DNA of 64,000 nucleotides from positions 4,898,001 to 4,962,000 of the forward strand of contig OY769938.1 of the NCBI GenBank assembly GCA_963669295.1, written 5' to 3'. Below are positions 53,791-61,725 of the stretch, one piece after another; position 1 is the first letter of the stretch, and every line of letters begins with the position of its first letter. This stretch comes from G963669295 sp963669295. GTDB taxonomy: Bacteria > Bacteroidota > Bacteroidia > Flavobacteriales_D > CALLUQ01. Position numbers and translations under genes: made by a program. Under the pieces are notes generated by a model, which saw only the letters and a list, made by a program, of their open reading frames with translations, made no database searches and was not told where the DNA came from.

Positions 53791-55985
53791 ACTTTAACCC
53801 CCATCACACACACATCATCAACTTGTTCGAAGTCTCCTTTCCAGTTTTCGAAAGTGGCATTGATGAGCTTGTGCTGCCGTTCCATAGGCTCGTGTTGAAT
53901 AGACAACAGCAATTCCCGAAATGCTTTTGCTTTAAACTTCTTTCCCTTTTCTCCTCCAAATTGATCGACATACCCATCGGAGAATATATAGATGGTATCA
54001 CCAGGTTCCAATTCAATAGTATGTGTGGTGTAGGGCAGGAGAGCATCAAATTTCCCTATGGGTTGCTTGTTGGCTTTTATTTCCACCAATTCTGCTGCAT
54101 GGCTTTTTCTTTCAGGTTTGATGATCCATAGCGGGTTGTGTGCCCCTGCATAGTGCAATGTATGGCCTTGTAAAGCACAAAGCGCAATGTCCATTCCATC
54201 CTTTACCTCTTCATCCGATTTTTCAAATTCTGCTACCACAATTTCTCTCGTTTTATTGAGAATCTTGCCAGGATCAGTAAGGCCGTGCTCGCGCACCGAG
54301 CGGTTCAAGGCATTATGGCATACCACGCTTACCATGGCTCCGGGAACTCCATGACCCGTACAATCAGCCGCAGCAAAAAGCACAATATCATCCTGGTGTT
54401 CCAGCCAGTAAAAGTCGCCAGCTACAATGTCTTTGGGTTTATAGAGGATAAAGGAATCTGTTAAATAAGACTTCACCACCTTTGTGGGAGGCAATATGGC
54501 TGTTTGAATGCGCTTAGCATAGGCAATAGAGTCGAGAATTTCCTTGTTCTTTTCTTCCAGTTCATCATAGGCTCTATCTACTTGTTTTTTTTGTGTTTCA
54601 ATCACACTTTTTTGTCGGTTGGTGACTTGAAAACGACTGAAGATAACACCACCAAAAAGCAAGGCCAGCCCTAACCCTCCATAAAGATAAAAGGTACGTT
54701 GTTTGCCTTGTTCTGCTTTAAGTTCAAACTGTTTGTTTTCGGCTTTTTGTTCAGCAATTTGAGCGTCTTTTACTTTTTCCACCTCCGCATTTTTAGTGCT
54801 ATCGGCGGCAGCTTGCTTTTCATAGGTATACAGCAACTCCTGTCGGATGATTTCTTTCTTATTGGCTTCACTTTCTAATGAGTCTCTCGATTCAATGTAT
54901 AATTCGTACATGGCCAATGCCTGGTGGTTGTTCCCCATTTGCTTGTAACTATCGTACAAAGCAAGTGCTGCATGCTTTACTTCCAATAGTGCTTGCATCT
55001 TGCGTGCCATTTGCAATGCCTTTTGTGCATAACGTATGGCTTCGGGGTCGTTGCCCAGTGCATGGTAAGTATTGGCAAGGCTGGTATATGAGCGTATAAT
55101 ACCGCGTTGATCATGAACACTTTCCTTTACCTTTAACCCTTTCAGGCAGTGCTCAAGAGCCGTTTCAAAATCTCCTAACCCAATGTAGCATGCGGCCATG
55201 TTGTTGTAAGCAGCTCCAATTACCTTGGCATCTGTTTTTGATGGATCTAGCGCAAGAAGACGGTTGTAGTAATCCAATGCTTTGTTGAATTCCTCCCTAT
55301 CCTGGTACACATTACCAATGTTATTGAGTGAATTGGCAATGCCTCGATGATCTTCAATTTCTTCTTTTAATGCCAGGCTTTTCTGGTAAAACTCCAATGC
55401 TTTATCGATGTCACCCTGCTCAAGGTTCATGAGTCCGATGTTGTTGAGCGATTGTGCCATGCCCTTTTTATTGCCCAGCTCTTCCCGTATTTTCAAGCTG
55501 CGGGTATAAAGTTCTACTGCTCCTGCGTAATTTCCTTGCATGTACTTGATGTTGCCAATGTTGTGCAAGGCTTGTGCAATGCCATCCACCTCGTTTACCC
55601 GTTGTTTGGCAGCAAGACTCAGTTGATAATATTTAATGGCCTCCAGAAGGTTGCCCTGGTCTTGATGGTAAATGCCCATGATGTTGTATCCGGTGCCGGC
55701 AGCACCAACGTAAAATGCAATTTCTTCAGGGCTAAGTGAGGTAGTATCAGCTAAATTACTATCGGCTATGGCTGCAATGCGTTGGTTGAGTTGATAATCC
55801 AGGTCAATGTCGTACCGCCAAATCTGGTTATCCCAAAGGCCAATGGCTCTAATGCGAACCGTATCGTTTTTGGCAGTGGCAATCACTTGTTGCAGTGAAT
55901 CGATGTAGATTAGTTGCTCATCAGACAATTGAGCATAAGCCCAGCTTACCATAAGGCAGGAAAGTATGAGTAGTAGTTTTTTCAA
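53787..55985 (-). CDS. TPR-SpoIIE (PP2C-type) membrane phosphatase
   Basis: About 732 residues. A signal sequence (KKLLLILSCLMVSWAYAQ) is followed by roughly eight periplasmic TPRs with the recurring SLNNIGLMNLEQGDIDKALEFYQKSL pattern. A coiled coil, a transmembrane helix (FYLYGGLGLALLFGGVIF) and a second coiled coil lead to a cytosolic SpoIIE phosphatase domain (AGDFYWLEHQ, FAAADCTGHGVPGAMVS, DGMDIALCALQG, FSDGYVDQFGGEKG). Such proteins dephosphorylate serine/threonine on anti-sigma antagonist-like partners; the target is unknown. No ATG is available. A perfect -7 box at 56004-56011 overlaps the first TTG (56006), so TTG 55985 is the likely start. Confidence 0.88.
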   Translation of the reverse strand: MKKLLLILSCLMVSWAYAQLSDEQLIYIDSLQQVIATAKNDTVRIRAIGLWDNQIWRYDIDLDYQLNQRIAAIADSNLADTTSLSPEEIAFYVGAAGTGYNIMGIYHQDQGNLLEAIKYYQLSLAAKQRVNEVDGIAQALHNIGNIKYMQGNYAGAVELYTRSLKIREELGNKKGMAQSLNNIGLMNLEQGDIDKALEFYQKSLALKEEIEDHRGIANSLNNIGNVYQDREEFNKALDYYNRLLALDPSKTDAKVIGAAYNNMAACYIGLGDFETALEHCLKGLKVKESVHDQRGIIRSYTSLANTYHALGNDPEAIRYAQKALQMARKMQALLEVKHAALALYDSYKQMGNNHQALAMYELYIESRDSLESEANKKEIIRQELLYTYEKQAAADSTKNAEVEKVKDAQIAEQKAENKQFELKAEQGKQRTFYLYGGLGLALLFGGVIFSRFQVTNRQKSVIETQKKQVDRAYDELEEKNKEILDSIAYAKRIQTAILPPTKVVKSYLTDSFILYKPKDIVAGDFYWLEHQDDIVLFAAADCTGHGVPGAMVSVVCHNALNRSVREHGLTDPGKILNKTREIVVAEFEKSDEEVKDGMDIALCALQGHTLHYAGAHNPLWIIKPERKSHAAELVEIKANKQPIGKFDALLPYTTHTIELEPGDTIYIFSDGYVDQFGGEKGKKFKAKAFRELLLSIQHEPMERQHKLINATFENWKGDFEQVDDVCVMGVKV

Positions 55986-56003
55986 CGCAAGTGGTGTGGA
56001 AAC

Positions 56004-56011
56004 CAAAGATA
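56004..56011 (-). promoter_or_regulatory. Bacteroidota -7 promoter box for the tandem SpoIIE phosphatases
   Basis: On the minus strand TATCTTTG matches TAnnTTTG exactly. It includes the first in-frame TTG of the gene, which therefore cannot be the start. The TTG at 55985 lies 18 bp downstream. Confidence 0.6.
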
Positions 56012-56089
56012 AGTATTCTCAAACAACTGAAGGTGTTAAAACGTTGTTAAGATAATGGAGTGAAACAAATGATTTTCTTTCTTTGTAAC

Positions 56090-56908
56090 ATGCGCATTTT
56101 TGGGGTGTTGGTAGGGGTAATGATGATGCAATTAGGAGTGGCACAACAAGTGCGTATTCTTCCTGATACCATGCATACATTGGCCAATTTGCAAGATGCT
56201 GAAACACAAGCTCATAAAGTGTTGCAGTTGAGAAACACATTTACCATACACAACCCGGGAAATGACACATTGGTGATTCATCGCATTGCTGCCAATCTGC
56301 CAGGTACAGTAGTCGTATCACCTTCTCCAAAACAAGTGTTGCCAGGCGACAGTGTAGCAATACCTGTTCAATTTCGTGTTGCAACCTATGCTCCTGATGG
56401 ATGGGTGCATCGCTCGTTTATTATTTCTACCAACCAGGGAAAGTTGCGTTGCCACTGGGCCATAGAAGTGCAAGAGTTTAAGGCGTATCCTATGACTGAT
56501 GAGGACGTGCAACAAGCCCTAAAACAGTTGCCTCAGGGGTATTGGATGAATCACTTTGCTTTTGATACCGATTATTTGAAGATAGGTGAGCCATCAGATA
56601 CCGGTTTAGTGGTATTAAAGCCAGGCAGTACTCCTGAACTTTCCGGGAGGACAGCCATTTCGTTTCGAGGGCGTAAAATGTTTTTGTTGCAAAACAATGG
56701 GGTACATTCCTCGCGAACTCGTGTTGGCACCAGCACCTGGAAAGGAAATACGCTGATGGCTCGTTTTAAAAAACCGTACCACATTACTGTGTTTTATCAA
56801 ATCATTGACGTGCAAAGCGCTTCGCAGGTCATTACTGCTCGTTGTTGGATCGTGCCTCAAACGGTAGGCGATGCGAATGCACGCGATAACGGATTGCGTG
56901 TGCGATAA
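56090..56908 (+). CDS. DUF1573-like secreted protein
   Basis: About 272 residues from ATG 56090. A signal peptide (MRIFGVLVGVMMMQLGVAQQ) is followed by an Ig-like domain of the DUF1573/ASPM-SPD-2 type (NTFTIHNPGNDTLVIHRIAANLPGTVVVSPSPKQVLPGDSVAIPVQF). A second beta-rich domain of unknown type ends the protein. The frame opens at a GTG (56060), but a -7-like TTTCTTTG just before 56090 and the signal peptide favour ATG 56090. It is divergent from the SpoIIE pair. It is probably periplasmic or surface-bound. Confidence 0.65.
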   Translation: MRIFGVLVGVMMMQLGVAQQVRILPDTMHTLANLQDAETQAHKVLQLRNTFTIHNPGNDTLVIHRIAANLPGTVVVSPSPKQVLPGDSVAIPVQFRVATYAPDGWVHRSFIISTNQGKLRCHWAIEVQEFKAYPMTDEDVQQALKQLPQGYWMNHFAFDTDYLKIGEPSDTGLVVLKPGSTPELSGRTAISFRGRKMFLLQNNGVHSSRTRVGTSTWKGNTLMARFKKPYHITVFYQIIDVQSASQVITARCWIVPQTVGDANARDNGLRVR

Positions 56909-57119
56909 CTCAATCGTAGATGCGTTACAGCCTCTTTTGCTTCGTTTAGGTAATTGCTGAAATTTTCCATGACACTTCGTTTTTAGGGTTGTTAATTTGT
57001 GTGTTCATTAATGCTAAAGTAGGTGGGAAATGAATCGAGCACCGATATCTGTTGTGAATGAACAAAACCGCCTTGATTTACAGGTTATTGCTTATCTTTA
57101 AAAGCTCAACTTTTAGCCT

Positions 57120-57485
57120 ATGGCCTACGACGAATTTTTGGCAGACCGTATCAAACGCACCCTTAAAGAATTAGGGGCCAATTTCACTTCTAAGAACATG
57201 ATGGGTGGTCATGTGTTTTCTGTGGACGACAAAATGCTGTGTGGCATTCATATTGATAAGAAGTATGGCGATAGCCTATTGATGGCCCGCATTGGTGAGG
57301 AGGCATACGAACGTGAAATCGTTAAAGACGCTTGCCTACCGATGGATTTCACCGGCCGGCCCATGCGGGGATATATCTACATTACTCCCGATGGTTTCGA
57401 TATGGAAGACGATTTGGCTTACTGGCTCCAGTTGGCACTCGACTTCAACCCATTGGCGAAATCGAGCAAAAGGAAGAAAGCATAA
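57120..57485 (+). CDS. TfoX/Sxy N-terminal domain protein
   Basis: 121-residue cytosolic protein consisting of only the TfoX N-terminal domain (FLADRIKRTLKELGANFTSKNMMGGHVFSVDDKMLCGI ... RPMRGYIYITPDGFD). In gammaproteobacteria TfoX/Sxy regulates competence. Single-domain versions in Bacteroidota have no defined role, so competence should not be assumed. It lies 28 bp upstream of the third SpoIIE phosphatase, and the two may be cotranscribed. Confidence 0.85.
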   Translation: MAYDEFLADRIKRTLKELGANFTSKNMMGGHVFSVDDKMLCGIHIDKKYGDSLLMARIGEEAYEREIVKDACLPMDFTGRPMRGYIYITPDGFDMEDDLAYWLQLALDFNPLAKSSKRKKA

Positions 57486-57513
57486 CTTCATCATAATTTG
57501 TACATTTATTCAG

Positions 57514-59745
57514 GTGAAAACAAGAATAAAGCAAGTACTCGTTATACCACTGTTGTTGTTACTGACTATGCAAGGAATGGCCAATAATTCGGCGATTGAC
57601 AGTCTCAACACCTTGCTACAAGAACAATCGCAACGCGATACCGCACGGGTAAACACGCTCAATGCGTTGGCTTGGGTAATTTACGCTTCCGATCCTGCTG
57701 CTTGTCGCAATTATGCCGTTGAAGGACTGGCGATATCCGAAGAAATCGATTACCTCTACGGAAGGGCCAAGTCGTACTCCAACCTGGGCATTGGGCTGTA
57801 CATGGCTTCCGAATACGATTCGGCATTGGTGATTTTCGATTTAGCTATTGCAGCATGGGAGCAACATGGCGATCAAAAAGAACTGGCCATGGCTTATAAC
57901 AACAAGGCCAATATTTCTTACATGCGAGGGCGGTACGAAATTGCCATTGAAAACTATTTGGAAGCTGCTCGTCGTTTTGAGGCTCAAAACTATATTCCTG
58001 GCATTACTGCTACCCGGTTAAACATTGCCATGATCAACGAGTTTTTAGGGCAAAAAGAAGCCGCGTTGGCAGAGTACGAAAAGTGCCTGGCTATTTATCG
58101 GGAGCAGAACAACAAGCAAGGACTCAACATTTGCCTTTCGAGCATAGGTATTATTAAGCGAGACCGGGGAGAATACGATGAGGCACAAGCTATGTTTGAG
58201 GAGAGCTTAGAGGTTGCTCTATCGATTGATGATAAGGCGGGTATTGCCGGAGCTTACATTAACATGGGGAATCTTTTCCGTCAAAAAGGCGATGATCAAT
58301 TGTGTTTGGAATACCATCAGAAAGCGTTACCCATTTACGAAGCATTAGAAAATAGGGTGCAAATAGCATTGTGTAAGATCAATATGGGTGGTTCGTACAT
58401 GGACCTGGGGCAACCACATCGGGCAGAGCCATTGATAAAAGAAGGGTTGGCCCTGGCGCAGGAGATGCAAGATTTGAAACGCGCTGCATTGGCCCATAAA
58501 GGGCTTTCCGATTTGTATGCCAGTACTGGCAACTATAAAGCAGCGCTGGAGCAGCACAAGGCATTTAAAGCGGTGAAGGACTCTGTTTTTCAGCAAGAGA
58601 GCGATAAGAGCATCAAAGAGATGGAGGCCAAGTACGACAGCGATAAGAAGCAGTTGGAATTGGAGAAAAGTGAGCTGGAACGGCAACGGCAGGAAGCAGA
58701 GTTCAAAGCCCGTGACGAAGCCAGCCAATCGCGCATTGTACTACTTACCAGTGGTGGTGGTGGTGTAGTGGTGTTGGCCATTTTCATCCTTATAGGCTAT
58801 CGCAACAAGGCCAAATCCAATAAAATCATCAGCGCTCAGAAATTGGAAGTGGAGCAGCAGCGAGACATTGCTACCGAACAGCGGTTGATGGTAGAGGAGA
58901 AAAACAAGGAAATTCTTGACTCTATTAGTTATGCCAAGCGGTTACAGCATGCGCTGTTGCCCTCGCAGCAATTGGTGAAATCTTATTTTAAAGACAGTTT
59001 TATTGTCTACCTGCCGAAAGACATTGTGGCCGGTGATTTTTATTGGATGCACCAGGTAACGTTAGGTAATGGTGATGTGTTAAAATTGTTTGCGGTTGCC
59101 GATTGTACTGGTCATGGCGTGCCGGGAGCTATGGTAAGTGTGGTGTGTAGCAATGCATTAAACATAGCAGTGAAAGAATTGGGGATACATGAACCGGGTA
59201 AGGTATTGGATAAGGTTCGAGAGCTGGTCATTGAGTCGTTTGATGAGAGCGGGGAAGGGGTGCGCGATGGCATGGACATTGCTTTTTGTAGCCTAAAGGT
59301 TGCTCGAACAGGTGCTAAACCTACATTACAATATGCCGGGGCCAACAATGCCCTTTGGGTAATGCGCAATAATGACCAGCCTATTGTGGCGAATGAGTTG
59401 CCACGAACAACGCTGTTTACCTCAGAAACCAGCGGTGCACAACTGCTAGAAGTAAAGGCCGATAAACAACCTATTGGCAAGCACGAATCTACCATTGCTT
59501 ATACTACCCACACTTTCGAATTGCAACCCAATGATGCCATTTACCTGTTTTCTGATGGCTTTGCCGATCAGTTTGGAGGACCAAGGGGTAAAAAATTCAA
59601 GTACAAACCTTTTCGCCAACTCTTTATGGAGGCCAGCGCCCAAACCATGGGCCAGCAATACGACCTGATTTGCCAAACGTTTGACACCTGGAAAGGCAAC
59701 TTCGAACAAATCGACGACGTATGTGTGTTGGGCATTCGTGTGTAG
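57514..59745 (+). CDS. TPR-SpoIIE (PP2C-type) membrane phosphatase
   Basis: 743 residues from GTG 57514. A signal sequence (KQVLVIPLLLLLTMQGMA) is followed by periplasmic TPRs (AMAYNNKANISYMRGRYEIAIENYLEA, GAYINMGNLFRQKGDDQLCLEYHQKA). A coiled coil, a transmembrane helix (IVLLTSGGGGVVVLAIFILIGY) and a second coiled coil lead to the SpoIIE phosphatase (AGDFYWMHQV, FAVADCTGHGVPGAMVSVV, DGMDIAFCSLK, FSDGFADQFGG). The open frame extends back to 57292 inside the tfoX-like gene in another frame; GTG 57514 is chosen because it precedes the signal sequence. Its last codons (DVCVLGIRV) are the left end of the 92-bp array. Confidence 0.9.
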   Translation: MKTRIKQVLVIPLLLLLTMQGMANNSAIDSLNTLLQEQSQRDTARVNTLNALAWVIYASDPAACRNYAVEGLAISEEIDYLYGRAKSYSNLGIGLYMASEYDSALVIFDLAIAAWEQHGDQKELAMAYNNKANISYMRGRYEIAIENYLEAARRFEAQNYIPGITATRLNIAMINEFLGQKEAALAEYEKCLAIYREQNNKQGLNICLSSIGIIKRDRGEYDEAQAMFEESLEVALSIDDKAGIAGAYINMGNLFRQKGDDQLCLEYHQKALPIYEALENRVQIALCKINMGGSYMDLGQPHRAEPLIKEGLALAQEMQDLKRAALAHKGLSDLYASTGNYKAALEQHKAFKAVKDSVFQQESDKSIKEMEAKYDSDKKQLELEKSELERQRQEAEFKARDEASQSRIVLLTSGGGGVVVLAIFILIGYRNKAKSNKIISAQKLEVEQQRDIATEQRLMVEEKNKEILDSISYAKRLQHALLPSQQLVKSYFKDSFIVYLPKDIVAGDFYWMHQVTLGNGDVLKLFAVADCTGHGVPGAMVSVVCSNALNIAVKELGIHEPGKVLDKVRELVIESFDESGEGVRDGMDIAFCSLKVARTGAKPTLQYAGANNALWVMRNNDQPIVANELPRTTLFTSETSGAQLLEVKADKQPIGKHESTIAYTTHTFELQPNDAIYLFSDGFADQFGGPRGKKFKYKPFRQLFMEASAQTMGQQYDLICQTFDTWKGNFEQIDDVCVLGIRV

Positions 59746-60256
59746 GTACGGAGTCGATTCACGCCCGGCTTGTGTGCCTGCTCGTCGCGCAGGGCGTAAA
59801 TCCACAAGACGTATGTGTGTTGGGCATTCGCGTGTAGGTACGGAGTCGATTTATGCCCAGCTGGTGTGCCTGCTTGCTGTGCAGGGCGTAAATCCACAAG
59901 ACGTATGCGTGCTGGGCATTCGCGTGTAGGCACGGAGTCGATTCACGCCCAGCTGGTGTGCCTGCTTGCTGTGCAGGGCGTAAATCCACAAGACGTATGC
60001 GTGCTGGGCATTCGCGTGTAGGCACGGAGTCGATTCACGCCCAGCTGGTGTGCCTGCTTGCTGTGCAGGGCGTAAATCCACAAGACGTATGCGTGCTGGG
60101 CATTCGCGTGTAGGCACGGAGTCGATTCACGCCCAGCTGGTGTGCCCGCTTGCTGTGCAGGGCGTAAATCCACAAGACGTATGTGTGTTGGGCATTCGTG
60201 TGTAGGTACGGAGTCGATTCACGCCCAGCTGGTGTGCCTGCTTGCTGCGCAGGGCG
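59716..60256 (+). repeat. 92-bp tandem repeat array seeded by the end of the phosphatase gene
   Basis: A 92-bp unit recurs with constant spacing; the marker GACGTATG is at 59716, 59808, 59900, 59992, 60084 and 60176, giving almost six copies. Each copy contains the last 30 bp of the phosphatase gene, encoding DVCVLGIRV and its stop, then about 60 bp of G/C-rich sequence. Copies differ at a few positions. The outermost ones share variants (GTGTGTTGGGC) that differ from the inner copies (GCGTGCTGGGC). Confidence 0.95.
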
Positions 60257-60450
60257 AAGAAGATAAATCATGGGTATTTTTTATTGAAAATGATCTTCAT
60301 TCAATCACTTTAGCGAGAAAACGCGCCATTTAACCAATAGGCCTCACTCATTAATTTTCAGTAAATTAGCGATGCGCTAATCATGTCTTAATTAAATCAG
60401 GAATCGTTACTCCGTGACATTAATATTCATTTGTGCTAAATTTATAAAGC

Positions 60451-61569
60451 ATGGAGAATACGATGCTACTGTCTCTGTTTAAAAGTGAGTTTCAATTGGT
60501 CAATGTTGTTGTGGCAATTAACTTCGTAGTGTTTGGGTTAATTATTGGAGCAGCACATTGGAAAAAGCAACAAGCCGGACGCATACTGGCCCTCATTTTA
60601 TTGATCTATGGCCTTCGTCATGCGTTATCGATATTTGAAGGCACAAAAGGCATTCACGATGCTTTCCCTCATATTACGGACCTCAATCTCCCCCTGGTAT
60701 TTCTACTCCCAGTACTGTATTATTTGTATGTGCGATCTTATTTTTCTGAGGGAGGCATTACTTTTAAGCAATTCAGAATTCATTTTGTTCTTCCAGTAGT
60801 TATTACACTGCTTTATTTGCCGTTTTTTATACAACCCGGAGCTATGAAGCTGTGGTTGTTGAAACAGCGGTGGTTTGACGATATACGCATTACCATTGGC
60901 ATTGCCGGATATGCTATTATGCTCATTTATCTGATATTTTCCATTTATTATTTGCGGAAATGTTTCCCCCATAAAAAGCAACAACCGCTGAGTATTGCAG
61001 CGCGTATTCGTTGGGTAAAGGTGTTTTACGGTGTACTGATAGGGGTTAATGCCTTGTTATTAATCAACATGGGGTTGATGCTTTTTAGAATTCGCCATTT
61101 TACCTGGATGGTATATTTAACGCATATGGTGAGCTATTTTGTAATTGTATATTTTCTAATTAAACACAGTACCGCTCCTTTTTCGCAAACAAATACCACA
61201 ATTAGTAATGGGTTGAAGATCGGGGAAGATAAATTACAGCAATTGGAAGCAACCTTGCAGCAGGTCATGCAACAAGAAAAAGCATTCATTGATCCAGCTT
61301 TTAGTTTAGCTGACTTGGCTGAGCGGCTAAACATAAGACCCAGTGAGTTAAGTGCTTATCTAAAGTTATATAAAGCCACTGGGTTTTATGATTTATTGAA
61401 TAAGAGTCGGGTAGAAGAAGCCAAACAGTTGTTGCTGGATCATCCTCAGTTTAAGGTCGAATCTATTGGCTATGATGTTGGGTTTAACTCACGAAGTGTG
61501 TTTTACAGCAACTTCAAAAAGTACACTGGCGTTAGCCCTGCTGAGTACCGTAAGCGTATGGCTTCTTAA
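60451..61569 (+). CDS. Membrane-bound AraC family transcriptional regulator
   Basis: 372 residues. About seven hydrophobic helices fill residues 15-250 (VVVAINFVVFGLIIGAAHW, LPLVFLLPVLYYLYVRSYF, IAGYAIMLIYLIFSIYYL). A C-terminal AraC DNA-binding domain lies at about 275-370 (SLADLAERLNIRPSELSAYL ... SIGYDVGFNSRSVFYSNFKKYTGVSPAEY). It has the same layout and length as the gene at 49134-50252, which suggests paralogy. A -7-like TAAATTTA lies just before the ATG. It is preceded by about 190 bp of A/T-rich sequence after the 92-bp array. Confidence 0.9.
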   Translation: MENTMLLSLFKSEFQLVNVVVAINFVVFGLIIGAAHWKKQQAGRILALILLIYGLRHALSIFEGTKGIHDAFPHITDLNLPLVFLLPVLYYLYVRSYFSEGGITFKQFRIHFVLPVVITLLYLPFFIQPGAMKLWLLKQRWFDDIRITIGIAGYAIMLIYLIFSIYYLRKCFPHKKQQPLSIAARIRWVKVFYGVLIGVNALLLINMGLMLFRIRHFTWMVYLTHMVSYFVIVYFLIKHSTAPFSQTNTTISNGLKIGEDKLQQLEATLQQVMQQEKAFIDPAFSLADLAERLNIRPSELSAYLKLYKATGFYDLLNKSRVEEAKQLLLDHPQFKVESIGYDVGFNSRSVFYSNFKKYTGVSPAEYRKRMAS

Positions 61570-61725
61570 CACTAAAGTTAAAGAGTAACCCAATGCCATT
61601 GCGGCTATCTTCCTCTGAAAAAGGATGATTCCTAAACATTTCTCTATGTGTAAACACACGCAAGCAACAGCAACAAAACAGTGCTTTTCATAGATTTTGA
61701 TTTGGGAAACCTTTTAACGAGTTGC

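Noticed and set aside
57120..57485. Competence regulator
   Set aside because: Only the TfoX N-terminal domain is present, and no competence genes are nearby. The role known from gammaproteobacteria should not be transferred.
57292..57513. N-terminal extension of the third SpoIIE phosphatase
   Set aside because: It overlaps the TfoX-like gene in another frame, and the signal sequence begins only after GTG 57514.
59716..60256. CRISPR array
   Set aside because: Units are 92 bp of contiguous repeat with no variable spacers, and they derive from the end of the adjacent gene.
59815..60333. Short proteins within the 92-bp array on both strands
   Set aside because: They are by-products of the repeat, differ only by copy, and have no start signals or family.
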